From Candidatus Adlerbacteria bacterium (GTDB lineage: Bacteria > Patescibacteriota > Minisyncoccia > Phycocordibacterales > SBAW01), in assembly GCA_903824155.1 (NCBI GenBank), contig CAIJVL010000046.1:1-17827 (forward strand): a stretch of DNA of 17,827 nt. The letters are read 5' to 3'. The notes below the pieces were generated by a model, which ran no database searches, had not been told where the DNA came from, and saw only the letters and a program-made list of their open reading frames with translations. The translations under genes were made by a program, and so were the position numbers. Positions 7,225 through 13,484 of the stretch are shown in pieces (within the stretch, counting starts at the first letter, position 1; each line of letters starts with the position of its first letter).

Positions 7225-7857
7225 TCATTGTTTGTAGACCCAGAGCTTTGCGGACATGCCGTTTTTAAGCTGCGGCAAAGCGCTCGTGTCAAAGCGCACC
7301 TTTACGTCAAAGTTTTGCTCTTCACGCTGGTTAGAGACGTTAAAGACTACGTCACTGCTTTGCGCGCTCGGCGCAACTTGGTCTACAACGCCTTGAAACT
7401 TTTGACCTCCAAACGCATCCACCGTAAACTCTGCGCGCTGTCCCACTTGTATGTCGGCAAGGCCTTTGTCTTCCTGCACCTGGCCAACTACGCGCAGCTG
7501 CGTAGGATCTATCATCTCTACCACCGTGTCGCTCGGGCTCATTGTTTTGCCGATGTTATTGTTGGCGGTGATAACCAGGCCGCCGCTCGTCGTTTTGATA
7601 AGCTCGGTTCCGACCGTGGCAACCACCGTGTTTGGTGCAATCGTGTCTCCGGCCGATACATACACGGCGTTGAGCGTGCCTGCGGCACTGGGCGAAAGGT
7701 CAACGATAGGCGCGGTAATCGTGGCATTTTCAATATATACCGTTTTGCTTGAAGAAAGGATGTAGGCAAGCGCGCCAATGCCGCCGCCTACCACGATAAC
7801 CAGCGCGGCTGCTACGATAATCGCAGTTGTATTAGATTGTTTTTTTTCCTGAGCCAT
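7225..7857 (-). CDS. Short HlyD/EmrA-type membrane fusion (adaptor) protein
   Basis: The 210-residue protein has an N-terminal membrane anchor (about 11-34) and then the two halves of a barrel-sandwich/beta-barrel adaptor: ATITAPIVDLSPSAAGTLNAVYVSAGDTI (45-73) and LRVVGQVQEDKGLADIQVGQRAEFTVDAF (120-148), ending in NGMSAKLWVYKQ. It lacks the long helical hairpin of classic EmrA, so it is much shorter than the usual 330-400 residues. That may suit a cell without a distant outer-membrane channel, or it may depend on the longer adaptor next door. It lies 22 nt after that gene, and its TGA stop is one base before the exporter's start, so translational coupling is likely. No Shine-Dalgarno is visible. 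Confidence 0.85.
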   Translation of the reverse strand: MAQEKKQSNTTAIIVAAALVIVVGGGIGALAYILSSSKTVYIENATITAPIVDLSPSAAGTLNAVYVSAGDTIAPNTVVATVGTELIKTTSGGLVITANNNIGKTMSPSDTVVEMIDPTQLRVVGQVQEDKGLADIQVGQRAEFTVDAFGGQKFQGVVDQVAPSAQSSDVVFNVSNQREEQNFDVKVRFDTSALPQLKNGMSAKLWVYKQ

Positions 7858-7879
7858 ATCTTTTTGATTCCTATCTTTA

Positions 7880-9448
7880 TTATTTGCCGTTTATAAGAAA
7901 TGTATCGCTGAGTGAAAGGCCCGACGTAACTTCATCGGTACTCGTGCTCTCTACGCCCAACTGCACTTGGCGCTGCTCAACCGTCTTTCCATTTTGCACC
8001 AATACAAAACTCTGCCCGTTGTTTTGCAGCACTGCGCTGCTTGGTATTACCAAGACATTGTCCTTTTGCGCTGTAATGATGGTTACGTTGGCAGTCGCAC
8101 CCGAGGTGATGTGCGGGTCGGGATTAGCAAACTGCAGCGTTGCTTTGTATGCAGAAGTGTTGTTTTGCATGGTAGGAGAGCGGTCGATAGTGACAACCGT
8201 TGCATCAAACGGCTGCGCCGAGCCGTAGGCGTCCAAGGTCACGCTCGCTTTGTTGCCGACGTTTACTTTAGCCGCGTCTACTTCGTTAAGGTATACGCTG
8301 ATTTGCAGCGCGCCTTGCGGATTAAGCGATATAGCGGGCGTATTTGCCGCAACGATATCGCCCGATTTGACGCGCACGCTCGAAACGGTGCCGCTAAAGG
8401 GGGCAACCACTATCGAGTTATTTATTTGCGCATCGTACAGCTGTACGTTAGCGGCGGCTGCGTCGACTTGCGCCTGCTGTGCGGCAATGTCTTGCGGCGT
8501 CGAGCCGGCTAATAGTTGGTTAAGCGCGTCTTGCGCCGACTGTACGGCCAGCTTGTCGTTAGAGAGTTGCTGCTGCACGCCTTGCAGGCTGAGTATAAGA
8601 CCGTTAATGGTATCGCGAAGGGAGCCTACGCTCGTTTGTGCAGCCGTTATCTGCGCCTGCGAAAAGTTCCCGCTGGAAACAGCGCTGTTAAGAGCCGTAA
8701 GCACTTGAGAGCCGAAGTCGCGCAGCGCTTGCAGGTTGGTGATTGCCTGCGTCAGTGCCGCGTCCAGCTGCTGTGGCGACGCGCCGTTTAATCCGGCGAG
8801 TGAGGTGCTCCAGTTGTCGAGCGTGTTGTTGGCCTGCCCGCGTCCATTGCTTGCGTTAGAACCGGCTTGGCTGTCGGTCGTATTAAACACCAACGTCGGC
8901 GAAGGCGTATTGGGCTGGTTAAAAAGAGTATCCGTATCCGAACTTATGCCGCTGTGCGCTTTGTCATAGGCATCGGTAATATTTACCGTGACGTTTGCGT
9001 AAGCATTTTGCAAAGTCTGATTAGCCTGATCAACTGCCGTTTGTTTTGCTTGCGTGTCTACGCCGCGCGGGCCTGCCTGCATGGAAGCAAGTTTAGCCTG
9101 TTGGCTTGCGAGGTTTGCCTCAGCATTGGCGCGCTGGGCAGAGAGCGTCGAAATATCGAGCATTGCTAGTGTTTGGCCGCTTGAGACCGCTTGGCCCACG
9201 GCGACGTTTACGCGCACGACGCGGCCGCCCGAGACAAATGCCAAGTCCGGGTTTTGCGAGGGTTCAACGGTGCCGCTAGCCGTCACGACCTCTTCGATAC
9301 TGCCCATAGTCGGCGAGGCAACGGTTGAAGAGGGGAGGCGGGTAGAAACAATATAATAAATGCCGCTGCCAATGGCGATAACCGCAGTGAGTCCTATGGC
9401 GCCCATAACGATAGGATGGCGCCACAGTGCCGTAGATGCTTCTTTCAT
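7880..9448 (-). CDS. Long HlyD/MacA-type periplasmic adaptor with coiled coil
   Basis: This 522-residue adaptor has a single membrane anchor (about 12-34). The first lipoyl/barrel-sandwich half (about 50-100; VVTASGTVEP, GGRVVRVNVAVGQAVSSGQTLAMLD) is followed by a long Ala/Gln/Asn-rich helical region (105-340), the second half (NNSIVVAPFSGTVSSVRVKSGDIVAANTPA), a beta-barrel domain and a membrane-proximal domain ending LSDTFLINGK. The layout matches MacA/YknX-type adaptors. The helical part is interrupted by a Ser/Thr/Asn/Pro-rich stretch (about 160-215), unusual for a plain hairpin. No ABC transporter is adjacent; the only pump in the operon is the MFS exporter. It starts 19 nt after the marR stop. 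ATG at 9448 is supported by the anchor position. Confidence 0.9.
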   Translation of the reverse strand: MKEASTALWRHPIVMGAIGLTAVIAIGSGIYYIVSTRLPSSTVASPTMGSIEEVVTASGTVEPSQNPDLAFVSGGRVVRVNVAVGQAVSSGQTLAMLDISTLSAQRANAEANLASQQAKLASMQAGPRGVDTQAKQTAVDQANQTLQNAYANVTVNITDAYDKAHSGISSDTDTLFNQPNTPSPTLVFNTTDSQAGSNASNGRGQANNTLDNWSTSLAGLNGASPQQLDAALTQAITNLQALRDFGSQVLTALNSAVSSGNFSQAQITAAQTSVGSLRDTINGLILSLQGVQQQLSNDKLAVQSAQDALNQLLAGSTPQDIAAQQAQVDAAAANVQLYDAQINNSIVVAPFSGTVSSVRVKSGDIVAANTPAISLNPQGALQISVYLNEVDAAKVNVGNKASVTLDAYGSAQPFDATVVTIDRSPTMQNNTSAYKATLQFANPDPHITSGATANVTIITAQKDNVLVIPSSAVLQNNGQSFVLVQNGKTVEQRQVQLGVESTSTDEVTSGLSLSDTFLINGK

Positions 9449-9467
9449 AAGATATTTTTAAATGTAA

Positions 9468-9875
9468 TTACGTGTTGCTGATAATATTTTCTAAAATGCG
9501 GTTTAACTCTTGCCGATCCTTGTCCACTAGCGATCCAAAAAGTTTGGCGAGAATAGCGTTGCGCTTTTCGTGAATGGTTTTAAACATGCGCTTGCCTTTT
9601 GGTGTCAGTTCAATCTCGACTTTGCGGCGGTCTTTAGCGTTAGTGTGTCGCGCGACCAGTCCGCTGCGCACGAGCTCCTCAACTAAAAAGGTTGCCGAAG
9701 GCGCGCGTATTTTAAAATGCTGCGCCACTTCCTGCATATTTACTCTGCTGTGCTCGGCCACAAACCACAGCGTCTGATACTGGGAAAAAGGCATGGGGAT
9801 AGCCTTTTGAAGCCTGGTTTTTAAAATCAGGCCCACTTCGGTAAACAGGCGGCTGGTGGTGTCGGCTTTTTTCAT
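9468..9875 (-). CDS. MarR-family transcriptional regulator of the efflux operon
   Basis: The 135-residue protein has the MarR winged-helix layout: an N-terminal dimerisation helix, a turn into FSQYQTLWFVAEHSRVNMQEVAQHF, a recognition helix around IRAPSATFLVEELVRSGLV, the wing with the signature DRRKVEIELTPKG (about 92-104) and a C-terminal dimerisation helix. Family members usually repress a neighbouring efflux or stress operon and leave DNA when a ligand or oxidant arrives. There is no cysteine, so thiol-based sensing is unlikely and ligand binding more likely. It is the first gene of its operon, and a dyad overlapping its own promoter is the probable autoregulatory operator. The start is the only ATG matching the family N-terminus. 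Confidence 0.93.
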   Translation of the reverse strand: MKKADTTSRLFTEVGLILKTRLQKAIPMPFSQYQTLWFVAEHSRVNMQEVAQHFKIRAPSATFLVEELVRSGLVARHTNAKDRRKVEIELTPKGKRMFKTIHEKRNAILAKLFGSLVDKDRQELNRILENIISNT

Positions 9876-9890
9876 AGCTAGATGCCCTAA

Positions 9891-9909
9891 TAGTTAGACT
9901 ACCTAAGTA
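9891..9909. promoter_or_regulatory. Putative MarR operator dyad
   Basis: TAGTTAG-ACTAC-CTAAGTA is an imperfect 19-bp dyad with 6 of 7 arm bases matching. It covers the predicted transcription start and touches the -10 of the marR operon, the place where MarR repressors usually bind. Assignment to this regulator is inference. Confidence 0.5.
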
Positions 9910-9934
9910 TAATGCCCCTCCGATGTAGAGTCAA
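9906..9934 (-). promoter_or_regulatory. Sigma-70-type promoter of the marR-efflux operon
   Basis: Read on the minus strand, TTGACT (9934-9929), a 17-bp spacer and TATACT (9911-9906) give one of the best promoters in the window. The start should be near 9899, leaving a leader of about 24 nt. An AGGG in that leader lies too far from the ATG to be a convincing Shine-Dalgarno. Confidence 0.7.
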
Positions 9935-9974
9935 TGAAGCGCTCACGGCTTATCCCCAGCCGGATTTTGAGGGG

Positions 9975-9980
9975 TATACT
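9975..9980 (+). promoter_or_regulatory. -10 box for a leaderless small membrane protein gene
   Basis: TATACT ends exactly six bases (ATATAT) before the ATG at 9987. No TG extension and no clear -35 are present, so this is weaker than the other start-proximal boxes, but the spacing is identical. Confidence 0.4.
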
Positions 9981-9986
9981 ATATAT

Positions 9987-10232
9987 ATGAACGAACAGCT
10001 CGACCGCATTGAGCTAAAACTTGCCGAACTTACCGGCAAAGTAGACGACGTATATAAATCTTCCGAAAGAATGCGGCTCTATGCCAAATGGACCGCGATT
10101 ATTACGGTCGCTTTGATAGTAATTCCGCTCCTTATCATACCGCTCGTGCTACCGACGTTTTTTGCAGCCGAAGGGATTGGCACTAGCGGGGGAACAGGCG
10201 GGAGCGATACCTTGAGCCAGTTGGGGCTGTAA
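9987..10232 (+). CDS. Small membrane protein with an N-terminal helix, unknown function
   Basis: This 81-residue protein starts with a charged amphipathic helix (about 1-28, DRIELKLAELTGKVDDVYKS), probably a short coiled coil. One strong membrane segment follows (about 34-60, with AIITVALIVIPLLIIPLVLP), then a short Gly/Ser/Thr tail. Small proteins of this shape, with a helix that may oligomerise at the membrane, recur as hypothetical proteins in Parcubacteria from memory. The frame stays open upstream to 9912, but those residues lack character, and the -10 box before 9987 favours the shorter start. It is divergent from the marR operon and separated from it by about 110 bp. Confidence 0.6.
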   Translation: MNEQLDRIELKLAELTGKVDDVYKSSERMRLYAKWTAIITVALIVIPLLIIPLVLPTFFAAEGIGTSGGTGGSDTLSQLGL

Positions 10233-10286
10233 GTCAGGGGGGCTTGTAAAGTGCAAAAAAAGTGGTAACGTGGTGCCAGTTTGGGG

Positions 10287-10314
10287 TTGGTCCCGGGGCG
10301 TAGCGTGCTAAATT
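10287..10314 (+). promoter_or_regulatory. Putative promoter of the LPNTG surface-protein gene
   Basis: TGC plus TAAATT (10309-10314) forms an extended -10, with TTGGTC (10287-10292) 16 bp upstream. The start near 10321 leaves a leader of about 17 nt with no Shine-Dalgarno before the ATG at 10338. The stretch 10233-10286 shows no terminator or gene. Confidence 0.45.
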
Positions 10315-10337
10315 ATCCTTATTTAACAACACTTTTT

Positions 10338-11285
10338 ATGAAATCTCTCCGTACTCTTTCGATCGCGCTCGCAATAGTTATGGGCCTGGTACCGGCTTTT
10401 GCTTTTGCCCAGCAATATACGCAAAACTGCGGCACTCAATGGCAAAACTGGGGCAGCACTAACTGCACTCCGGGCAACTTGCTTGTCTACGTGCAGGTAA
10501 ACAACAATAACAACGGTTTTAACCGCGTACCCTCTGACTTTACGGTTACGGTCTCGGCTCCTACCGCTTCTCCTTCAACTTTCCCCGGTTCGCTCTCGGG
10601 CACCTCGGTACTGGTAGGCGGCAGCTATTCGGTCAGTGTGCTCCAGCTCCAGGGCTATACCCCTAGCTACTCTACTGGCTGCACCGGCAACCTTAGTCAA
10701 AACTCTTCGGCCACCTGCATCGTGACCGAAAGTAACACCACTGGCTACAACAACTATCCGTACACGTACTACCCCAACCAGTACTACCCAAACACTTACC
10801 CGTACAACACCAGCTACGCTATACCGCTTACGTGCTCGCCTTCGGGCCAGACGGTTACGGTAGGCCAAAATGTTACCTTTACCGCACAGGGCGGCGATTT
10901 TAGCCAATACAACTGGTTTACCTCTGCGCAGCCTAACAATATCAGCTACAACGTTGGTCGCACATTTACCACGACGCTGCTCTCTCCGGGTACGCAAAAC
11001 ATTACAGTTACCAATGGACAGCAAAGCGCAGTATGCAGCGTAAACGTTGTCGGATATCCGGTACCGGGATACTCATACCCGAACGTACTAAATCCGGTTA
11101 CCACTGTGCCTGCAGGCGTGTATTCTCCGGTAACCGTTACTCCTACCTATATCCCGAGCTTGCCGAACACCGGTTTTGCGCCGATAGACGGTGCCTCGCT
11201 CGCGATTGTTCTCGCATTTCTTTTTGCGGCATCACTCGCGGCTTATCCCTATGCAAGAAAAGTCTTTGCAACCGTTCTCCACTAA
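10338..11285 (+). CDS. Secreted cell-surface protein with C-terminal LPNTG sorting signal
   Basis: The 315-residue protein has a signal peptide (1-24, ending PAFAFA). It then shows a beta-rich domain with a Cys pair (CTGNLSQNSSATC), a Tyr/Asn/Pro-rich linker (about 135-160), a second Ig/PKD-like beta domain (SGQTVTVGQNVTFTAQGG to SAVCSVNVV) and a Pro/Val/Tyr spacer. The end is a textbook sorting signal: LPNTG at 275-279, a hydrophobic helix (about 286-304) and a short basic tail with Arg and Lys. A sortase should cut between Thr and Gly and attach the protein to the envelope. The next gene encodes a sortase and overlaps this one by 35 nt. I chose ATG 10338 over the upstream frame opening at 10281 because it gives the signal peptide directly. 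Adhesin or surface-coat roles are possible but not shown. Confidence 0.88.
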   Translation: MKSLRTLSIALAIVMGLVPAFAFAQQYTQNCGTQWQNWGSTNCTPGNLLVYVQVNNNNNGFNRVPSDFTVTVSAPTASPSTFPGSLSGTSVLVGGSYSVSVLQLQGYTPSYSTGCTGNLSQNSSATCIVTESNTTGYNNYPYTYYPNQYYPNTYPYNTSYAIPLTCSPSGQTVTVGQNVTFTAQGGDFSQYNWFTSAQPNNISYNVGRTFTTTLLSPGTQNITVTNGQQSAVCSVNVVGYPVPGYSYPNVLNPVTTVPAGVYSPVTVTPTYIPSLPNTGFAPIDGASLAIVLAFLFAASLAAYPYARKVFATVLH

Positions 11286-11991
11286 TACATTGGCTAATAG
11301 CGGCCTGCCTGCCGGTAGGCAGGGGCATTACACTGATGGCCGTGGTTGGCGTATTGCTGCCACGGCTATTGGTGTTTTCGTAGTGCTGGTGGGCGCAGCC
11401 GATGTGTCTTCACGCATCGCACATGCCGCCTTTGGCGACAAGGCGTCGTTGTACAGCTTTGCGCCGGCCATCGCGCTTCTCGGTAATTACAATGCCGACA
11501 CGGGCACTATCACTACTTCAACGGCCGCTCACTTGGCATCCACTACACCGCTTGTGCCGTTGCGTCTCCAGATTCCTTCTATCGGCGTAAACGCAGCTGT
11601 CGAGCAGGTGGGTAAAAAAGCCGACGGCTCTATGGGTACGCCATCAAAGTTTGGTGATGTTGCATGGTACGCGCTTGGTTCCGCACCGGGGCAGGCGGGC
11701 AATGCCGTTATCGACGGCCACGTAAACAATGCGCTCACCACTGCGGGCGTCTTCCAGCATCTCTCACAAATAGCGCTTGGCGACACTATCACCGTGCTTA
11801 ATGCATCGGGCACACCGATGAACTTTACCGTTACTAATATAGAGGAGTACCCGGCCGACACGGCTCCGGCAGCGTCTATTTTTGTCACCACGGGCCCATC
11901 CCAGTTGGTTTTGATCACCTGCGACGGCGATTGGGTACAGTCAGCCAAGAGCTTTTCAGCGCGTTTAGTGGTGTTTGCAAGCTTAAAGTAA
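11251..11991 (+). CDS. Sortase (class F-like) transpeptidase
   Basis: This 246-residue membrane-anchored cysteine transpeptidase joins sorted surface proteins to the envelope. It has a cytoplasmic N-terminal tail (1-33), a membrane segment (about 34-55) and an outside sortase domain: VPLRLQIPSIGVNAAVEQVG, AGNAVIDGHVNN with catalytic His157, LVLITCDGDW with catalytic Cys224, and SARLVVF with Arg238. The GHV and LITC(D/G)GDW context resembles class F sortases. The ATG at 11251 overlaps the surface-protein gene in another frame, suggesting coupling; a TTG at 11290, just after that gene's stop, is an alternative. Residues 18-25 (GLPAGRQG) come from a palindromic repeat also present in the RNase J gene. 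The adjacent LPNTG protein is the obvious substrate. Confidence 0.93.
   Translation: MQEKSLQPFSTNTLANSGLPAGRQGHYTDGRGWRIAATAIGVFVVLVGAADVSSRIAHAAFGDKASLYSFAPAIALLGNYNADTGTITTSTAAHLASTTPLVPLRLQIPSIGVNAAVEQVGKKADGSMGTPSKFGDVAWYALGSAPGQAGNAVIDGHVNNALTTAGVFQHLSQIALGDTITVLNASGTPMNFTVTNIEEYPADTAPAASIFVTTGPSQLVLITCDGDWVQSAKSFSARLVVFASLK
11302..11324 (+). repeat. In-frame palindromic repeat, copy 1 (in sortase)
   Basis: A 23-nt unit whose near-palindromic core is CCTGCCTGCCGGTAGGCAGG (11304-11323). It is translated as GLPAGRQG in the cytoplasmic tail of the sortase. The same 23 bases occur on the coding strand of the RNase J gene (minus strand, 15588-15610) in the same reading frame. Confidence 0.85.
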
Positions 11992-12100
11992 CCGTGGTAA
12001 GTTAGGGGCGTTCGAGTAAGAACTCCAGTGTGCCGCGCAAAAGGCTCGGGAGGGTCGCCTTACGGAGAACAGAATTATCTAATTGTTTTTCGCGCAATAT

Positions 12101-12355
12101 ATGGCACGCAAACTTTTCGTAGGCGGACTTCCGTACCGCACTACGGGGGACGAGCTCCGCGACGCATTTGCTCAGGCAGGTGAAGTCGCTTCGGCTTCGA
12201 TTGTGACCGATCGCGAAACTGGTCGCTCACGTGGCTTCGGCTTCGTAGAGATGGCAAATGACAACGATGCAGAAGGCGCTATTGCTATGTGGAATGGCAA
12301 AGACTTCGGCGGTCGCATGCTCACAGTTTCCGAGGCACGTCCTAAAGCCGCGTAA
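12101..12355 (+). CDS. Single-RRM RNA-binding protein
   Basis: The 84-residue protein is essentially one RNA recognition motif: RNP2 is KLFVGGLP (4-11) and RNP1 is RGFGFVEM (44-51), with the usual aromatic residues at the RNA-contact positions Phe6, Phe46 and Phe48. The remaining elements, EL..AF..AGEV and GK.FGGR.LTVSEA, are standard. Such small RRM proteins occur in cyanobacteria and many CPR bacteria and are thought to bind single-stranded RNA, often under cold or stress control. The start at MARKLFVGG is clear; six extra upstream codons are possible but not family-like. It has an unusually long gap in front (11992-12100), which contains a weak TTATCT -10 candidate (12075-12080), a GGAG too far away to act as a Shine-Dalgarno and short possible hairpins, so a regulatory leader is possible. 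Confidence 0.92.
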   Translation: MARKLFVGGLPYRTTGDELRDAFAQAGEVASASIVTDRETGRSRGFGFVEMANDNDAEGAIAMWNGKDFGGRMLTVSEARPKAA

Positions 12356-12374
12356 TCCTAATAGGATTCGCAGC

Positions 12375-12406
12375 AGCAAAAAACTCCCGCAAGGGAGTTT
12401 TTTGCT
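12375..12406 (+). terminator. Hairpin terminator with GCAA tetraloop, overlapping the next promoter
   Basis: Perfect 14-bp arms (12375-12388 and 12393-12406) enclose a GCAA loop. The six A and six T residues lie inside the stem, so on either strand the hairpin ends in a U-run. It ends the RRM gene. Its last bases, TTTTTTGCT, are shared with the extended -10 of the following MutY-like gene. Confidence 0.88.
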
Positions 12407-12411
12407 ATGAT
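12403..12411 (+). promoter_or_regulatory. Extended -10 promoter for a leaderless mutY-like transcript
   Basis: TGC followed by TATGAT (12406-12411) ends six bases before the GTG at 12418. The element overlaps the distal arm of the upstream hairpin, as at the msrB locus. No -35 is visible. Confidence 0.5.
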
Positions 12412-12417
12412 AATGCG

Positions 12418-13254
12418 GTGAAAGATGTTTCCAAGCTTTTAAAAGAAGTCGAAGCTTACTACAAAAAGGAAGGCAGGAGCCATTTGCCTTGGCGGCACAC
12501 CCGCGACCCATACAAGATTTTAGTATCCGAGGTGATGCTGCAGCAAACGCAGGTTGATAGGGTGCTGCCTTTTTATAAAAACTTTCTTAAGCTATTCCCA
12601 ACGCCTTCCGCGCTGGCCAAAGCGCCGCTGTCTAAGGCTCTTAAGGCATGGCAAGGCTTGGGCTATAACCGCCGTGCAAAGTTTTTGCAGCAGGCAGGCA
12701 AGGTAATAGTAATTGAGCATCGGGGGAGGTTCCCAAAAGAAGTTTCCGTCCTGGAAGATTTGCCCGGCATTGGTCCTTACACAGCGCGCGCAATAGCCGC
12801 CTTTGCTTACAACGATCCGGAAGTTTTTATAGAAACTAACATCAGGACCGTCTTCTTGTACTTCTGCTTCAAAAAGAAAATGGCAAGGTCCGACCTTGCC
12901 ATTGGAGTATCCGATAAGGCGATTTTGTCTTTGGTGGCAGTAGCTCTGAAAGAGAGTAAGTTAGAGCCGCGGGAGTTTTATGCCGCTTTGATGGACTATG
13001 GCAGCTATTTAAAGAAGCAGGGAATTAAACTTAACAAGCAAAGTAAGCATTACGTTAAGCAAAGTAAATTTGAAGGATCAGCGCGTCAGCTGCGCGGCGC
13101 TATCCTGCGCGAGCTCTTAAAAAAACCGCAAACAAAAGCCCAACTAACAAAAAACCTCTCCCGCAGTGCGAAAGAGGTTGAGCAAACGCTCAATGTGTTG
13201 AGGAAAGAAGGGCTCCTCAAACTACAGAAGGGCAGGTACAAAGTGGCGGCTTAG
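12418..13254 (+). CDS. MutY-like HhH-GPD DNA glycosylase lacking the Fe-S cluster
   Basis: MutY removes adenine mispaired with 8-oxoguanine. This 278-residue protein keeps the MutY core: LPWRHTRDPYKILVSEVMLQQTQV (23-46) with catalytic Glu38, the helix-hairpin-helix DLPGIGPYTARAIAAFAY (114-131) and an LMDYGSYLKK segment (191-200). Two things differ from E. coli MutY. The catalytic Asp of the LDGN loop is Glu139 (FIETN, 137-141). The four cluster cysteines are absent; Cys150 is the only cysteine. The C-terminal 60 residues look like a winged helix (RQLRGAILRELL, KEVEQTLNVLRKEGLLKL), not the NUDIX-like domain that recognises 8-oxoG. A 25-bp palindrome adds MARSDLAI (155-162). A/G-specific activity is therefore plausible but unproven. 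The start is GTG 12418, fitted to the leaderless -10. Its stop overlaps that of the convergent minus-strand gene. Confidence 0.88.
   Translation: MKDVSKLLKEVEAYYKKEGRSHLPWRHTRDPYKILVSEVMLQQTQVDRVLPFYKNFLKLFPTPSALAKAPLSKALKAWQGLGYNRRAKFLQQAGKVIVIEHRGRFPKEVSVLEDLPGIGPYTARAIAAFAYNDPEVFIETNIRTVFLYFCFKKKMARSDLAIGVSDKAILSLVAVALKESKLEPREFYAALMDYGSYLKKQGIKLNKQSKHYVKQSKFEGSARQLRGAILRELLKKPQTKAQLTKNLSRSAKEVEQTLNVLRKEGLLKLQKGRYKVAA
12879..12903 (+). repeat. In-frame 25-bp perfect palindrome inside the mutY-like gene
   Basis: Arms AATGGCAAGGTC (12879-12890) and GACCTTGCCATT (12892-12903) are exact reverse complements around a single C. The codons read MARSDLAI (155-162), at a point between conserved blocks of the glycosylase. 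Removing eight codons would leave FKKK joined to GVSDKAIL, a plausible uninterrupted loop, so a small in-frame insertion is likely. Confidence 0.75.
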
Positions 13255-13484
13255 TGCGACAGTTGAACGCCGCAATCCTTGGCAGCCATTTTAAGGAAGT
13301 TCAATTCTGTGTCGGTGAGTCCATCAAGCGAGTCTGTCTTGCGCTGCAAGAAGTTGGTGAGTACCTCTACCGCGTTCTTGTTGCGAGAAAAGCGACGTTC
13401 CGCCCGTGCAATAAGTTTCCTTTCACCTTCGGTCAGCACATAAGGTACTGCAGGCAGTTGAGGCAAGAGCTCAATAGTTTCCAT
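13251..13484 (-). CDS. Small basic helical protein, unknown function
   Basis: Starting at METIELLPQLP, the product has 77 residues: a short N-terminal strand or loop, then helices rich in Arg, Lys, Glu and Leu (TEGERKLIARAERRFSRNKN, VEVLTNFLQRK, TDTELNFLKMAAKD). It has no membrane segment and could be a small DNA-, RNA- or protein-binding protein; I do not recognise a family. Its start overlaps the end of the preceding small ORF by 14 nt, suggesting coupling, and its stop overlaps the stop of the convergent mutY-like gene. The frame is open further upstream, but those codons overlap the other ORF and begin with TTG. Confidence 0.55.
   Translation of the reverse strand: METIELLPQLPAVPYVLTEGERKLIARAERRFSRNKNAVEVLTNFLQRKTDSLDGLTDTELNFLKMAAKDCGVQLSH

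Noticed and set aside
6973..7752. 259-codon plus-strand frame across the MFS/adaptor junction
   Set aside because: It is antisense to two recognised genes, is rich in Arg and His, and has no domain.
8434..8447. 14-bp perfect palindrome CGTACAGCTGTACG in the long adaptor gene
   Set aside because: Short, encodes the conserved VQLYDAQI stretch before the second lipoyl half, and is not repeated in the window, so chance is the simplest reading.
9069..9080. GGCCTGCCTGC, a partial match to the GLPAGRQG palindrome
   Set aside because: Only about half of the unit matches, without the inverted second half, and the reading frame differs.
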